Positions 53,727-61,741 of a stretch of 64,000 nucleotides of DNA are shown here, piece by piece. A model generated the notes under the pieces. It worked only from the letters and a program-made list of their open reading frames with translations. It made no database searches and was not told the DNA's origin. Numbering within the stretch: the stretch's first letter is position 1; the number at the start of each line of letters is the position of its first letter. Source of the DNA: Bacteroidota bacterium (GTDB lineage: Bacteria > Bacteroidota > Bacteroidia > 2-12-FULL-35-15); contig CANNHN010000003.1 of assembly GCA_947504725.1 (NCBI GenBank), positions 152,945 through 216,944 of the forward strand, written 5' to 3'. The translations under genes were made by a program, and so were the position numbers.

Positions 53727-54656
53727 ATGAAGGTTTATACCAATATTGAAGATTTTAAGGACGTAAAAAATCCAATCGTTACAACTGGCACATTTGATGG
53801 AGTTCATTTAGGACACCAAAAAATTATTTCCCGACTAAAAGATGTTGCTCAAAAACACCAAGGCGAAACTGTTTTGCTTACCTTTTATCCTCATCCTCGA
53901 ATGGTGCTTTTTCCTGAAGACAATGATCTGAAACTATTGAATTCACAGGAAGAGAAGATTAAATTGCTTGAAAAATATGGGGTAGATCACCTAATAATTT
54001 ACCCATTTACGAAAGAGTTCTCTCGCTTAAGCTCTGTTGAATTTGTTCGGAACATTATCGTGAATACTATCCATACGAAAAAGCTCATTATTGGCTATAA
54101 TCATCATTTTGGTCGAAATCGAGAGGGTTCTTTCGAACATTTAAAAGAGTTTGGGCCAATTTATGGTTTTGAGGTAGAAGAAATTCCAGCAAAAGATATC
54201 GATACAATTGAAGTGAGCTCTACAAAAATTAGAAATTCGCTATCATCTGGGGATGTAGAAGTAGCAAACAGCTATTTAGGCCATATTTATTCAATCACCG
54301 GAAAGGTTATTAAGGGCGATCAACGTGGTCGGTCAATCGGCTATCCAACAGCCAATATTTCAATTGAAGATAAGTATAAACTTATTCCCGCGGATGGTGT
54401 TTATGCTGTAAATGTTAGCTTGAATGGGAAGTTGTACGGTGGAATGTTAAACATCGGAAATAATCCTACAATTGAAGGGAAAGGGAGAAGCATAGAAGTG
54501 AATATTTTTGATTTTGATGAAACTATTTATGGCGAAGACGCAACTATTTTTTTTATTAAACGTCTTAGAGATGAAGTGAAGTTCGCAGGGATAGATGAAT
54601 TGAAAAATGCTTTAGCGATTGATAAACAAAACGCTCTAAAAATACTGACTTCTTGA
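53727..54656 (+). CDS. ribF: bifunctional riboflavin kinase / FAD synthetase
   Basis: This 309-residue protein has an N-terminal nucleotidyltransferase domain with GTFDGVHLGHQKII (about residues 21-34) and IGYNHHFGRNREGS, which adenylates FMN to FAD. The C-terminal riboflavin kinase domain has GDQRGRSIGYPTANISIEDK followed by ADGVYAV, which phosphorylates riboflavin to FMN. It is cytoplasmic and standard in length. The stop overlaps the LRR gene start by one base (TGATG), so the two are probably coupled. Confidence 0.96.
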   Translation: MKVYTNIEDFKDVKNPIVTTGTFDGVHLGHQKIISRLKDVAQKHQGETVLLTFYPHPRMVLFPEDNDLKLLNSQEEKIKLLEKYGVDHLIIYPFTKEFSRLSSVEFVRNIIVNTIHTKKLIIGYNHHFGRNREGSFEHLKEFGPIYGFEVEEIPAKDIDTIEVSSTKIRNSLSSGDVEVANSYLGHIYSITGKVIKGDQRGRSIGYPTANISIEDKYKLIPADGVYAVNVSLNGKLYGGMLNIGNNPTIEGKGRSIEVNIFDFDETIYGEDATIFFIKRLRDEVKFAGIDELKNALAIDKQNALKILTS

Positions 54657-55276
54657 TGTTTAGATCTAAATATTTCATTAAAATAAACTTTATACTACTA
54701 CTAGTATTCTGTACTAGTAAATTGTTTTCTCAAACTGTTTTGCTCGACTCCTTGACCTTGGATACGATGCGCGCTTATACCAGTTTAGAAGAAGCATTAA
54801 AAAATCCTGAAAAAGTAATTAAGTTAGAATTAAGAAGAAAGAAATTAAAATCTTTTCCAATGGAAATTTTGAAATTTCCTAATCTTCAATATTTAGATTT
54901 AACCAAAAATGATATTACAGAACTTCCAACTGAAATTTCTCAATTGCAAAATTTGCAATATTTTTCAATTTCAAAAAATGGACTTCTTGAATTCCCTCCT
55001 CAAATCGGAGAGTTGAAAAACCTTTTTTATCTGAATGCGAATCAAAATGAATTGACTTCAATTCCTGTATCAATTGGAAATTTAATCAAATTAAAAAATC
55101 TCGATTTGTGGAGCAATAATATAGATCGTTTTCCGGATGAAATAAAAGACTTGAAAAGTTTATTGGTTTTTGATTTAAGAGTTATTCTTATTCCAGATGC
55201 CCAGCAAAGTGCCATTCAAGGAATGGTTCCTCATGCGAAGGTTTATTTCTCACCTTATTGTAAATGTCAACAATAA
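54656..55276 (+). CDS. exported leucine-rich repeat protein
   Basis: This protein of about 206 residues starts at the ATG at 54656 overlapping the ribF stop; a TTG one codon earlier is also in frame. The signal peptide is residues about 1-27 (ending KLFSQ). Five LRR units of about 23 residues follow, such as KFPNLQYLDLTKNDITELPT, QLQNLQYFSISKNGLLEFPP and NLIKLKNLDLWSNNIDRFPD, giving a small solenoid. The Cys pair in the tail (YCKCQQ) may lie in the cap. The LRR surface probably mediates protein binding; its partner is unknown. Confidence 0.85.
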   Translation: MFRSKYFIKINFILLLVFCTSKLFSQTVLLDSLTLDTMRAYTSLEEALKNPEKVIKLELRRKKLKSFPMEILKFPNLQYLDLTKNDITELPTEISQLQNLQYFSISKNGLLEFPPQIGELKNLFYLNANQNELTSIPVSIGNLIKLKNLDLWSNNIDRFPDEIKDLKSLLVFDLRVILIPDAQQSAIQGMVPHAKVYFSPYCKCQQ

Positions 55277-55296
55277 AAAAGATTTCAAATTAAAAG

Positions 55297-56262
55297 ATGA
55301 TAAATTTTCACTTAGATTTTTCGATTCCCTCTTTTTCTCAAAAAATAAATTATTCCCAAACTTCCCTTTTTCTTGGATCTTGTTTTGCTGAAAATATTGG
55401 AGAGTTAATGCAAAAGCATAAATTTAAAACGACTCTCAACCCGCATGGAATTCTCTACAATCCTTCCAGTATTGCAGTTGCTTTACGTAGATATTTAAAG
55501 AATGATTGGCTTGTTGAAAAAGAATTATTTTTTGCTAACGAATGTTGGAATTCCTGGGAACACCATAGCCGATTTTCCAATCCAGATAAAATATCTTGTT
55601 TAACAGAAGTTAATAAAGCCATTTCAGAGGCGCATGTTGCCTTGAAAAATGCAGACTGGTTGCACATCACTTTTGGCTCTGCCTTTATTTATAAACGCGA
55701 CTCTCAATTGGTTGGTAATTGCCATAAACAACCTCAAAAAGAATTTGAGAAATTGATGTTGAGCACAACTGAGATTGTAAGTGAATATAAATTATTAATA
55801 AATGAGTTGATTGCTTTTAATCCGAAATTAAAAATCATTTTCACCATTAGTCCCGTGAGATATGTGCGTGATGGAGTAGTGGATAATAATTTAAGTAAAG
55901 CACGATTGATAGATTCTGTTCATCAATTGAAAAGTGAAAATGTATTATATTTCCCTTCGTATGAATTGATAATAGATGATTTGCGGGATTATCGTTTTTA
56001 TAAAGATGATTTAGTTCATCCAAATGAACAAGCCATTAATTATGTTTTTGATAAGTTTAGCAAAACAAATTTCGATTCAAATACAATCGATTTGTTAGAG
56101 AAAATTAAAGAAATTCTTTCTGCAAAAAATCACAAGTCTTTTAATGCAGATACAGAAACTCACAAAAAATTTCTAACCACTTATTTCGAGCGTTGCAAAA
56201 AACTGCAATTGGAGAATCCATTTTGGGATTTAAGCAAAGAGATAACGTATTTTTCTTGCTAA
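55297..56262 (+). CDS. GSCFA domain protein
   Basis: This 321-residue protein carries the name-giving motif SLFLGSCFAENIGELM (Ser-Cys near residues 27-28), KTTLNPHGILYNPSSIA, and WLHITFGSAFIYKRD followed by VGNCHK. The family is related to SGNH/GDSL-like hydrolases; the C-terminal PSYELIIDDLRDYRFYKDDL with VHPN resembles the D-x-x-H block of those enzymes. An esterase-like function is likely but unproven. It follows the LRR gene by 20 bases, so it is in the ribF-LRR-GSCFA unit. Confidence 0.88.
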   Translation: MINFHLDFSIPSFSQKINYSQTSLFLGSCFAENIGELMQKHKFKTTLNPHGILYNPSSIAVALRRYLKNDWLVEKELFFANECWNSWEHHSRFSNPDKISCLTEVNKAISEAHVALKNADWLHITFGSAFIYKRDSQLVGNCHKQPQKEFEKLMLSTTEIVSEYKLLINELIAFNPKLKIIFTISPVRYVRDGVVDNNLSKARLIDSVHQLKSENVLYFPSYELIIDDLRDYRFYKDDLVHPNEQAINYVFDKFSKTNFDSNTIDLLEKIKEILSAKNHKSFNADTETHKKFLTTYFERCKKLQLENPFWDLSKEITYFSC

Positions 56263-56264
56263 GG

Positions 56265-56380
56265 TCATCCCGTGTCAATTTTCGGAGCGTCATTGCGAGC
56301 CCTTTCAGAGAAAGGGTGTGGCAATCTCATACTCACATCGAAAATTAGATTGCTTCGTCCCTCGCAATGACGCTTCGATA
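56265..56380. repeat. GTCATTGCGAG-type palindromic intergenic element
   Basis: GCGTCATTGCGAG (56287-56299) and its exact reverse complement CTCGCAATGACGC (56361-56373) enclose inner stems: CCCTTT/AAAGGG with a CAGAG loop, GCAATCT/AGATTGC, and AATTTTCG/CGAAAATT. It is preceded by GTCATCCCGTG as at 3744. Elements with this wording are common in Bacteroidota intergenic regions. It lies between the convergent GSCFA and TonB-receptor genes. Confidence 0.8.
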
Positions 56381-56387
56381 GTTGCAA

Positions 56388-58847
56388 CTAAAACTTCAAA
56401 CTTAATCCTCCCATAAAATTCATTCCTGCTTGGGGATAATAAAAATTTTCAACGGTGTGTATTCCTCCCGAAATGTATCCGAAAGTATAACCATTTGATT
56501 CGTATTGTTCACTAAATATGTTGTTTATAGCTAATGTGAATGCTATTTCACGAATGTGTTTTGTTTTTAATGTGTAATTGATTCGAATATCATTTGTGAA
56601 AAATGCATCTAGTTTTCGAGAATTATTTGTTGTGTTATCTAAATATTGTTTACTCACGTATTTGCTTACAAAAGAAAGTTTCAAGTTCTTAATAAACTCA
56701 TAAGTGATAGTGCTTCCTGCAATCACATTTGGAGAAAATGCAATATCAGTTTCAGAATAAAAGTTTACACGCTGAGCAGTGCTATCGTAATTGTCTACAA
56801 ACTCTTCAAAGTTTAAAATTTTATTTTTGCTCAATGTTAGGTTCGCTTTCCAAGTTAAATTTTTCAAAATTTTAATACCAACTTCTGCTTCAATTCCTGC
56901 TCTATAGCTATTGTCGACATTCGCTCTGTTATATGCGCCAACATTATTTACTTCTCCAGTTAAAACAAGTTGATTGCGATATTCCATATAATATAAATTC
57001 ACGGCCCATTCTGCTTTTTTCACATGATGGCGATATCCTAATTCCAAATCATTTAACTTTTCTGCTTTGGGCCTGCTAGCTGGAGTAGATTGTGTAAAGT
57101 CATTTCTGCTTGGCTCTTTATTTCCAACGCTATATGATAAATAAATACTAGCATAATTGTTTAACTCGTAATGCAGTCCTATTTTGGGATTAATAAATCC
57201 GAGTGATACTGTTTGTTGAACATTTTTTAAGCTATCATCGTAACCAAGAAATGAATAGTTTACTAAACGGTATTGCAAGTCTCCATAAAATGAGAATTTT
57301 TTTGTAACGGAATAAACTACTTTTGCAAACATGTTGAAATCAATTTTACTTGCAGTGTCGTTGTAGTAGTTTTTGTGTAAAGTACTGTTTGATGCATATT
57401 GTGACCAAATTATTTCTCCGTAATGTAGTCCATCGTATTTATTCCAAGCGCCTCCAACTGTTGCAATTAATTTTTTATTACTTCTGTATGTTAATGAAAA
57501 TGTTGTTCCATAAAAATTATTATCGAGCCATTTTCTTCTTACTAAATCTGTCGTTGAAATTGTATCTGTCCCGATTATTAAATTCGCAAGTCCGTAATTG
57601 CTGTATGCTTGACTGCTTTGGTATTCTTCGTAATAACCTTTTCCTTTTGTAAAATGGAAGGCAATGTTTGCATCCCAATTGCGATTGATTTCACGAGAGA
57701 AATGTAATTGATAATAATCTTGTTTGTAATGATCAACTTGATTTTGATAGGTGAATTGGTTATAAGTTCTACTGTTAGAGTTTAATAGATTAAGTGCATC
57801 AGAAGGAGATAGCCCATTGCGAATAATGTAATCGTTCATTGCATTCACATCTCCTTTTAATCGCGATTCAGGTATTCCATTCCACGACTGATAGGTTTCT
57901 TCTAATCCCGAAAAAGTAATAAATTTTATGATTGATTTTTTGCCGTAATAAGTCGCAGCTAAATAATATGATTTTAAATCTGAACTTGCTCTATCAATAA
58001 AACCGTCTGATGAAATTTTTGATAAACGCGCGTCAAATGTAAATTTTTCATTGATTAATCCAGACCCAGCATTGACCGTGTTTTTCCAAGTGTTAAATGA
58101 GCCATATGAAGTATTGTATTCTCCATATCCTTTAGGGTTTAATTTTGTTGTTTGGATGTTTAAGCTGCCACCAAAAGCCCCAGCTCCATTTGTAGATGTT
58201 CCAACTCCTCTTTGTACTTGTATGTTGTCAATACTCGAAGCAATATCTGGCAAATCTACCCAATATGTTCCCTGTGATTCAGCATCATTTACCGGAACTC
58301 CGTTTATAGTTACATTTATTCGTGTTGCATCAATTCCTCGCATACGAATGCCTGTGTAGCCAATTCCTGCTCCAGCATCGGATGTTGTAACTACTGAAGG
58401 AAGTTGATTTAATAATATTGGCAAGTCTTGTCCTAAATTTTGTTCTTCTATTTGTGATTTGTTAATGCTGCTGTTTGCGAAAGCAGAGCGTTCATCAATT
58501 CGAGTTGCGACTACTATTATTTCGTCCATCAAAACTGTGCTTTCTTCCAGTTCAATAGTGTAGTTTACGTCTTTGTTTTCTTTTATTTTGATGGTGTCAT
58601 TTTTTGTGATGAATCCTATCATTGAAGTTCGTATTACATACGTGTCTTTTTTTAAGTTTATCACTTCATAAGTACCATCACTTTTGCTTTGTGCTGCAAT
58701 GTATGTGTTGTTGATTTGGATTATTGCTCCTGCAATACTTTCTTTAGAATTTTTATTGCTTACTTTTCCTTTAATGCTAAATTGAGCAAATGCTAATAAA
58801 GGAAATAGCAAAAGTAGCGTTGCTAAATTTTTTTTAGATTGAAACAT
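56388..58847 (-). CDS. TonB-dependent outer-membrane receptor under TPP riboswitch control (putative thiamine receptor)
   Basis: This 819-residue protein has a signal peptide (residues about 1-22), a CarboxypepD_reg-like domain (KGKVSNKNSKESIAGAIIQI), a plug domain (LGQDLPILLNQLPSVVTTSD, then TGIRMRGIDATRINVTINGV) and a beta-barrel ending in an aromatic (GGLSLKF). A TPP riboswitch lies in its leader, so its substrate is very probably thiamine or a relative; receptors of this kind are called OMR1 in Bacteroidota. Transport energy comes from TonB-ExbBD. Upstream on the same strand are a PnuC-like transporter and a kinase, which may complete the uptake route. Confidence 0.9.
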   Translation of the reverse strand: MFQSKKNLATLLLLFPLLAFAQFSIKGKVSNKNSKESIAGAIIQINNTYIAAQSKSDGTYEVINLKKDTYVIRTSMIGFITKNDTIKIKENKDVNYTIELEESTVLMDEIIVVATRIDERSAFANSSINKSQIEEQNLGQDLPILLNQLPSVVTTSDAGAGIGYTGIRMRGIDATRINVTINGVPVNDAESQGTYWVDLPDIASSIDNIQVQRGVGTSTNGAGAFGGSLNIQTTKLNPKGYGEYNTSYGSFNTWKNTVNAGSGLINEKFTFDARLSKISSDGFIDRASSDLKSYYLAATYYGKKSIIKFITFSGLEETYQSWNGIPESRLKGDVNAMNDYIIRNGLSPSDALNLLNSNSRTYNQFTYQNQVDHYKQDYYQLHFSREINRNWDANIAFHFTKGKGYYEEYQSSQAYSNYGLANLIIGTDTISTTDLVRRKWLDNNFYGTTFSLTYRSNKKLIATVGGAWNKYDGLHYGEIIWSQYASNSTLHKNYYNDTASKIDFNMFAKVVYSVTKKFSFYGDLQYRLVNYSFLGYDDSLKNVQQTVSLGFINPKIGLHYELNNYASIYLSYSVGNKEPSRNDFTQSTPASRPKAEKLNDLELGYRHHVKKAEWAVNLYYMEYRNQLVLTGEVNNVGAYNRANVDNSYRAGIEAEVGIKILKNLTWKANLTLSKNKILNFEEFVDNYDSTAQRVNFYSETDIAFSPNVIAGSTITYEFIKNLKLSFVSKYVSKQYLDNTTNNSRKLDAFFTNDIRINYTLKTKHIREIAFTLAINNIFSEQYESNGYTFGYISGGIHTVENFYYPQAGMNFMGGLSLKF

Positions 58848-58918
58848 AGTCGTTTATTATTTTTAGTTAAACCGATAGCAGCAAAGGGTAAGCAGCTACT
58901 ATAATTTTAACAAAACCA

Positions 58919-59064
58919 TTTCCCTCCGCAGGCATTACCCTGATCAGGTGCATACATAAAAACGTTTAGCGCTTTTACATATTGGGTGTAATCTCAGCCT
59001 TCAATTATCAAAATCTTGAATTTTAAATATTCAAACTTTGAACTATAATAAAAGGCACCCCTTT
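58919..59064 (-). ncRNA. TPP (THI-box) riboswitch
   Basis: Read on the minus strand, GGGGTGCC (59061-59054), GGCTGAGA, ACACCC, ACCTGATCAGGGTAATGCC and TGCGGAGGGA occur in the THI-box order. The P3 arm is replaced by a long AT-rich insert (about 59000-59050) containing an AACTTTGAACT repeat. It lies about 70 bases upstream of the TonB receptor ATG. TPP binding would be expected to reduce expression of that gene. Confidence 0.95.
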
Positions 59065-59085
59065 AAGATACTACAAAGCTATAAA

Positions 59086-59628
59086 TTAATTTTTAGTGTG
59101 CGATACAAATTTTTCAATTTCTTGTATGCAGTTTAAAAATCGTTCTTCTTTTTCCCCTTTTATGATGGAGTAATTCGCACGAATTGATTTTAGTTCTTTT
59201 TCATACCAATCGAAAAAAAACAATCTTCGATTTGGATTTTCTCTGTATTTGTCTTCTTCCCATGGTAAGTCGGGGTAAGTAAGTAGATATAAATCATATT
59301 TGTGAGGAACAATATTATTTATTATCCATTCTGGACAAGTATGAAATACATCTTCACACCATACTTTTGATAATATCAATTCTGTGTCAGCAAAAAGAAA
59401 TGTATTAGCGTAATTCATTGCCTTTTTTTCTCTTTCTAGTTGTTCTTTTGCAATAGCCAATACATCCTGTAGTGAATATTTTTCTGTAAGTGTTGATAGG
59501 TATTCGCGCGAATATTCTTTCACCCAAACGGTGTTGAATTTTTTTGCTAATAATTCGGAGAGTGTACTTTTGGCTGTGCTTTCCGGACCAATTAATGCAA
59601 TACGTATTATGTTGTTCGCTTGCGCCAT
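59086..59628 (-). CDS. NadR-like P-loop kinase with atypical Walker A
   Basis: This 180-residue protein matches the kinase domain of NadR: IRIALIGPESTAKSTLSELL at residues 8-27, then VWVKEYSREYLSTL, LQDVLAIAKEQLEREKKAMN, LFADTELILSKVWCEDVF and YDLYLLTYPDLPWEEDKYRE, whose Arg/Glu/Asp residues match the nucleoside-binding part. In the P-loop the usual Gly before Lys is Ala (GPESTAKST). NadR phosphorylates ribosylnicotinamide; next to a TPP riboswitch and a PnuC homologue it could instead phosphorylate thiamine. The gene starts 22 bases inside the PnuC-like gene, and the riboswitch begins just downstream. Confidence 0.85.
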   Translation of the reverse strand: MAQANNIIRIALIGPESTAKSTLSELLAKKFNTVWVKEYSREYLSTLTEKYSLQDVLAIAKEQLEREKKAMNYANTFLFADTELILSKVWCEDVFHTCPEWIINNIVPHKYDLYLLTYPDLPWEEDKYRENPNRRLFFFDWYEKELKSIRANYSIIKGEKEERFLNCIQEIEKFVSHTKN

Positions 59629-60209
59629 GTTAAATATCCTGTAACTGATAATATCGTGTAGATGATCGAAAGTGATGCAATCAAATAAAAACCTCTATAA
59701 GAATATAGTATAATTCCTAATGCATTAAGTAGTATCCAGAATAGCCAGTTTTGAATAATTTTTTTTGCTTGCATCCATGTAGCAATAATGCTAAAAGCTG
59801 TAATAAAGGCATCTAAATATGGTAGTGCTTGTGTTGAATAGTTTTTGGCAAAATATCCAAGAGGTAACCAAAAAACAATTCCAATTAGAATTAAAATCAG
59901 ATTTTTTTTGGTAGAAAAAGATGTAATTGTTAATTGTGATTTTTCTTGTGAACCATAAAGCCATTGATACCACCCATATATTCCGATTATAACATAAAAT
60001 ATATTCAAACCACTTTCTAAAAAAAGTTGGCCACTGAAACATAAGTAAACAAGCATCGCACTAGACGTAATTCCGAATATCCAACACCAAATGTTTTCGA
60101 AAGTGGCTAAAATAACATACGATAGTGCTGCAATAAAAATAGCCCATTCTAGTATACTTGTCTGTGTTAGCGTATCCTTAATTGAATTTATAATTTCAGA
60201 AATTGTCAT
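59607..60209 (-). CDS. PnuC-family vitamin transporter (thiamine or nicotinamide riboside)
   Basis: This 200-residue protein has seven predicted membrane segments. The family motifs are present: ENIWCWIFGITSSAMLVYLC (residues about 33-52), FYVIIGIYGWYQWL and SIIATWMQAKKIIQNWLFWI. PnuC proteins move vitamins by facilitated diffusion and rely on a cytoplasmic kinase for trapping; the kinase gene overlaps its end. PnuC takes nicotinamide riboside, whereas the PnuT branch takes thiamine and in Bacteroidota is found beside TPP-regulated receptors, so thiamine is the more likely substrate here. No riboswitch precedes this gene itself. Confidence 0.9.
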   Translation of the reverse strand: MTISEIINSIKDTLTQTSILEWAIFIAALSYVILATFENIWCWIFGITSSAMLVYLCFSGQLFLESGLNIFYVIIGIYGWYQWLYGSQEKSQLTITSFSTKKNLILILIGIVFWLPLGYFAKNYSTQALPYLDAFITAFSIIATWMQAKKIIQNWLFWILLNALGIILYSYRGFYLIASLSIIYTILSVTGYLTWRKRTT

Positions 60210-60218
60210 GAATAGAAA

Positions 60219-60854
60219 TTATTCGATTGGAATTTTCAATTCCTGAAACTTTTCTACAATGGAATTGAAAGCAGCTACTGGATTTTTTGTTTTCCAAATG
60301 CTGCTGTAAAATGCAAGTCCGTCAAAGTCTATTTCATTTGATTTTTCAATAGCGTTTAAATCAACTCCGCCACGTGCAATAATTTTAAAAGATGTTTTTG
60401 ACATTGCTGATTTTAAACTATGCTCCGTATATCCGCCCTGAAATTTACTATTTAAATTGTCGAAAATCGGACTTAAAAAAGCATAACTATAGTCAAAACG
60501 ATAGTCTTTTTCGAAAAGTTGACCGATGTTACTAAATGAAGTTGTTATAATTATGTTTGGGTTTTTAGATCGAATTAATTTTGTTAAAAACCAAGTTTTA
60601 TATTTTTTTTTGATATGAGATTTTGTTAAGTGAATTCCTCTCAAATTAAAAGTGCGTGCAAGTCCGTGGTGGGAGTGAATGATTATTCTGTTGTGAAAAT
60701 GTGACGGGATTGCGTTTATTAACTCTTTTGTTTTTTTTGTTGAAAGTTTATGTTTTCTTAAATGAAAAAAATCCAATCCTGCTTCAAATAAACTGGTTAT
60801 TATTTGTGCTTCATTTTCAATTTCGCTTGAACTAGAAATAACAATCAGTTTCAT
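60219..60854 (-). CDS. ThiE/TenI-like TIM-barrel protein (diverged thiamine phosphate synthase homologue)
   Basis: This 211-residue protein has the ThiE/TenI-like barrel: a start MKLIVISSSSEIENEAQIIT, FFHLRKHKLS (the LREK site reads LRKH), RGIHLTK, SYAFLSPIFDNLNSK (in place of GPxFxTxTK) and KIIARGGVD followed by the phosphate-loop-like FDGLAFYSSIW. The magnesium-binding Asp residues expected in the IND and GVHLGQxD motifs are missing, so normal thiamine phosphate synthase activity is doubtful. It is 4 bases from the GGGP synthase and 9 bases from the PnuC-like gene, and clearly in one operon. It may be a salvage or regulatory enzyme. Confidence 0.75.
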   Translation of the reverse strand: MKLIVISSSSEIENEAQIITSLFEAGLDFFHLRKHKLSTKKTKELINAIPSHFHNRIIIHSHHGLARTFNLRGIHLTKSHIKKKYKTWFLTKLIRSKNPNIIITTSFSNIGQLFEKDYRFDYSYAFLSPIFDNLNSKFQGGYTEHSLKSAMSKTSFKIIARGGVDLNAIEKSNEIDFDGLAFYSSIWKTKNPVAAFNSIVEKFQELKIPIE

Positions 60855-60858
60855 GATT

Positions 60859-61599
60859 TTATTTATTAAATGAATGAATTGTTTTTGCTATTGATCCAAT
60901 TAATGAGGTGTTTTTTTCAATAGCATTTCCTACAACAATTATATCGGCTCCAGCTTTACATGCTAATAGTGCTTTTTTAGGACTGTCTATTCCTCCTCCA
61001 ATAATTAATGGAATAGATATGTTTTTGCTAACTTTTTTTATCATTTCAATGGGGATGGTGTTTTGAGCTCCGCTTCCGGCATCCATGTAAATTAATTTAA
61101 AACCCAATTGTTCGCCTGCCATTGCTGTACAAACGGCAATATCATTTTTGTCTGATGGGATGGGAGTGGTGTTGCTAATGTATGATGCAGCAGTTTGTCT
61201 GCCACTTTCAATCAACATATATCCCGTTGATAAAATCTCTAAATGGCTCGCTTTTATAAGCGGTGCTGCTATAACATGTTTGCCTATTAGAAGGTCTGGG
61301 TTTCTGCCGGAAATAAGCGATAAAAGAAGAATGCTGTCAGCATTTTTGCTTATTTGTAAGTGATTGCCAGGAAAAATAACAATAGGGATAGAAGTGTTTT
61401 TTTTTATGGATTTAATGCAATTCTCAAAACTCCCATCACTTAAAATGCTCCCTCCAACCATAATGAAATCAACTCCTGCGCTTTCAGATTTAGTAATTAC
61501 GTCTATTGATTCAAACTTGTCTGGGTCGATTAATACAGCAAAGAGTTTTTTCTTTTTCTCTTTGTTTTTAACAATATTATCGTAATTCTTTTTCACCAT
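60859..61599 (-). CDS. geranylgeranylglyceryl/heptaprenylglyceryl phosphate synthase
   Basis: This protein of about 246 residues starts at the ATG at 61599 (MVKKNYDNIVKNKEKKKKLF); a TTG at 61623 is also in frame. The TIM-barrel shows FAVLIDPDKFES, VDFIMVGGSILSDG, PIVIFPGNHLQI, GYMLIESGRQTAA, YMDAGSGAQNTIP and IPLIIGGGIDSP, all typical of the PcrB/GGGPS family with sn-glycerol-1-phosphate binding. Group II members in Bacteroidota make ether-linked prenylglyceryl phosphates of archaeal type. It is first in the minus-strand cluster with the ThiE-like, PnuC-like and kinase genes. Confidence 0.9.
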   Translation of the reverse strand: MVKKNYDNIVKNKEKKKKLFAVLIDPDKFESIDVITKSESAGVDFIMVGGSILSDGSFENCIKSIKKNTSIPIVIFPGNHLQISKNADSILLLSLISGRNPDLLIGKHVIAAPLIKASHLEILSTGYMLIESGRQTAASYISNTTPIPSDKNDIAVCTAMAGEQLGFKLIYMDAGSGAQNTIPIEMIKKVSKNISIPLIIGGGIDSPKKALLACKAGADIIVVGNAIEKNTSLIGSIAKTIHSFNK

Positions 61600-61741
61600 T
61601 TTATCTTTAAAAAAGATTTTCAAGCAATATTAAATAATTCATTTGAGGAGAGCTCAATTTAATTTGAAAATTAATTTGACATTTAAATGACCATTTTTTC
61701 ATTTTTTTTATAGATATTTACAAAAATTTACAAAAAAGCGC

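Noticed and set aside
60595-60615. A9 run in the ThiE-like gene as a second frameshift site
   Set aside because: One extra A leads to a stop soon after, but the product would be a meaningless barrel fragment; it serves as a control showing that such runs occur by composition.
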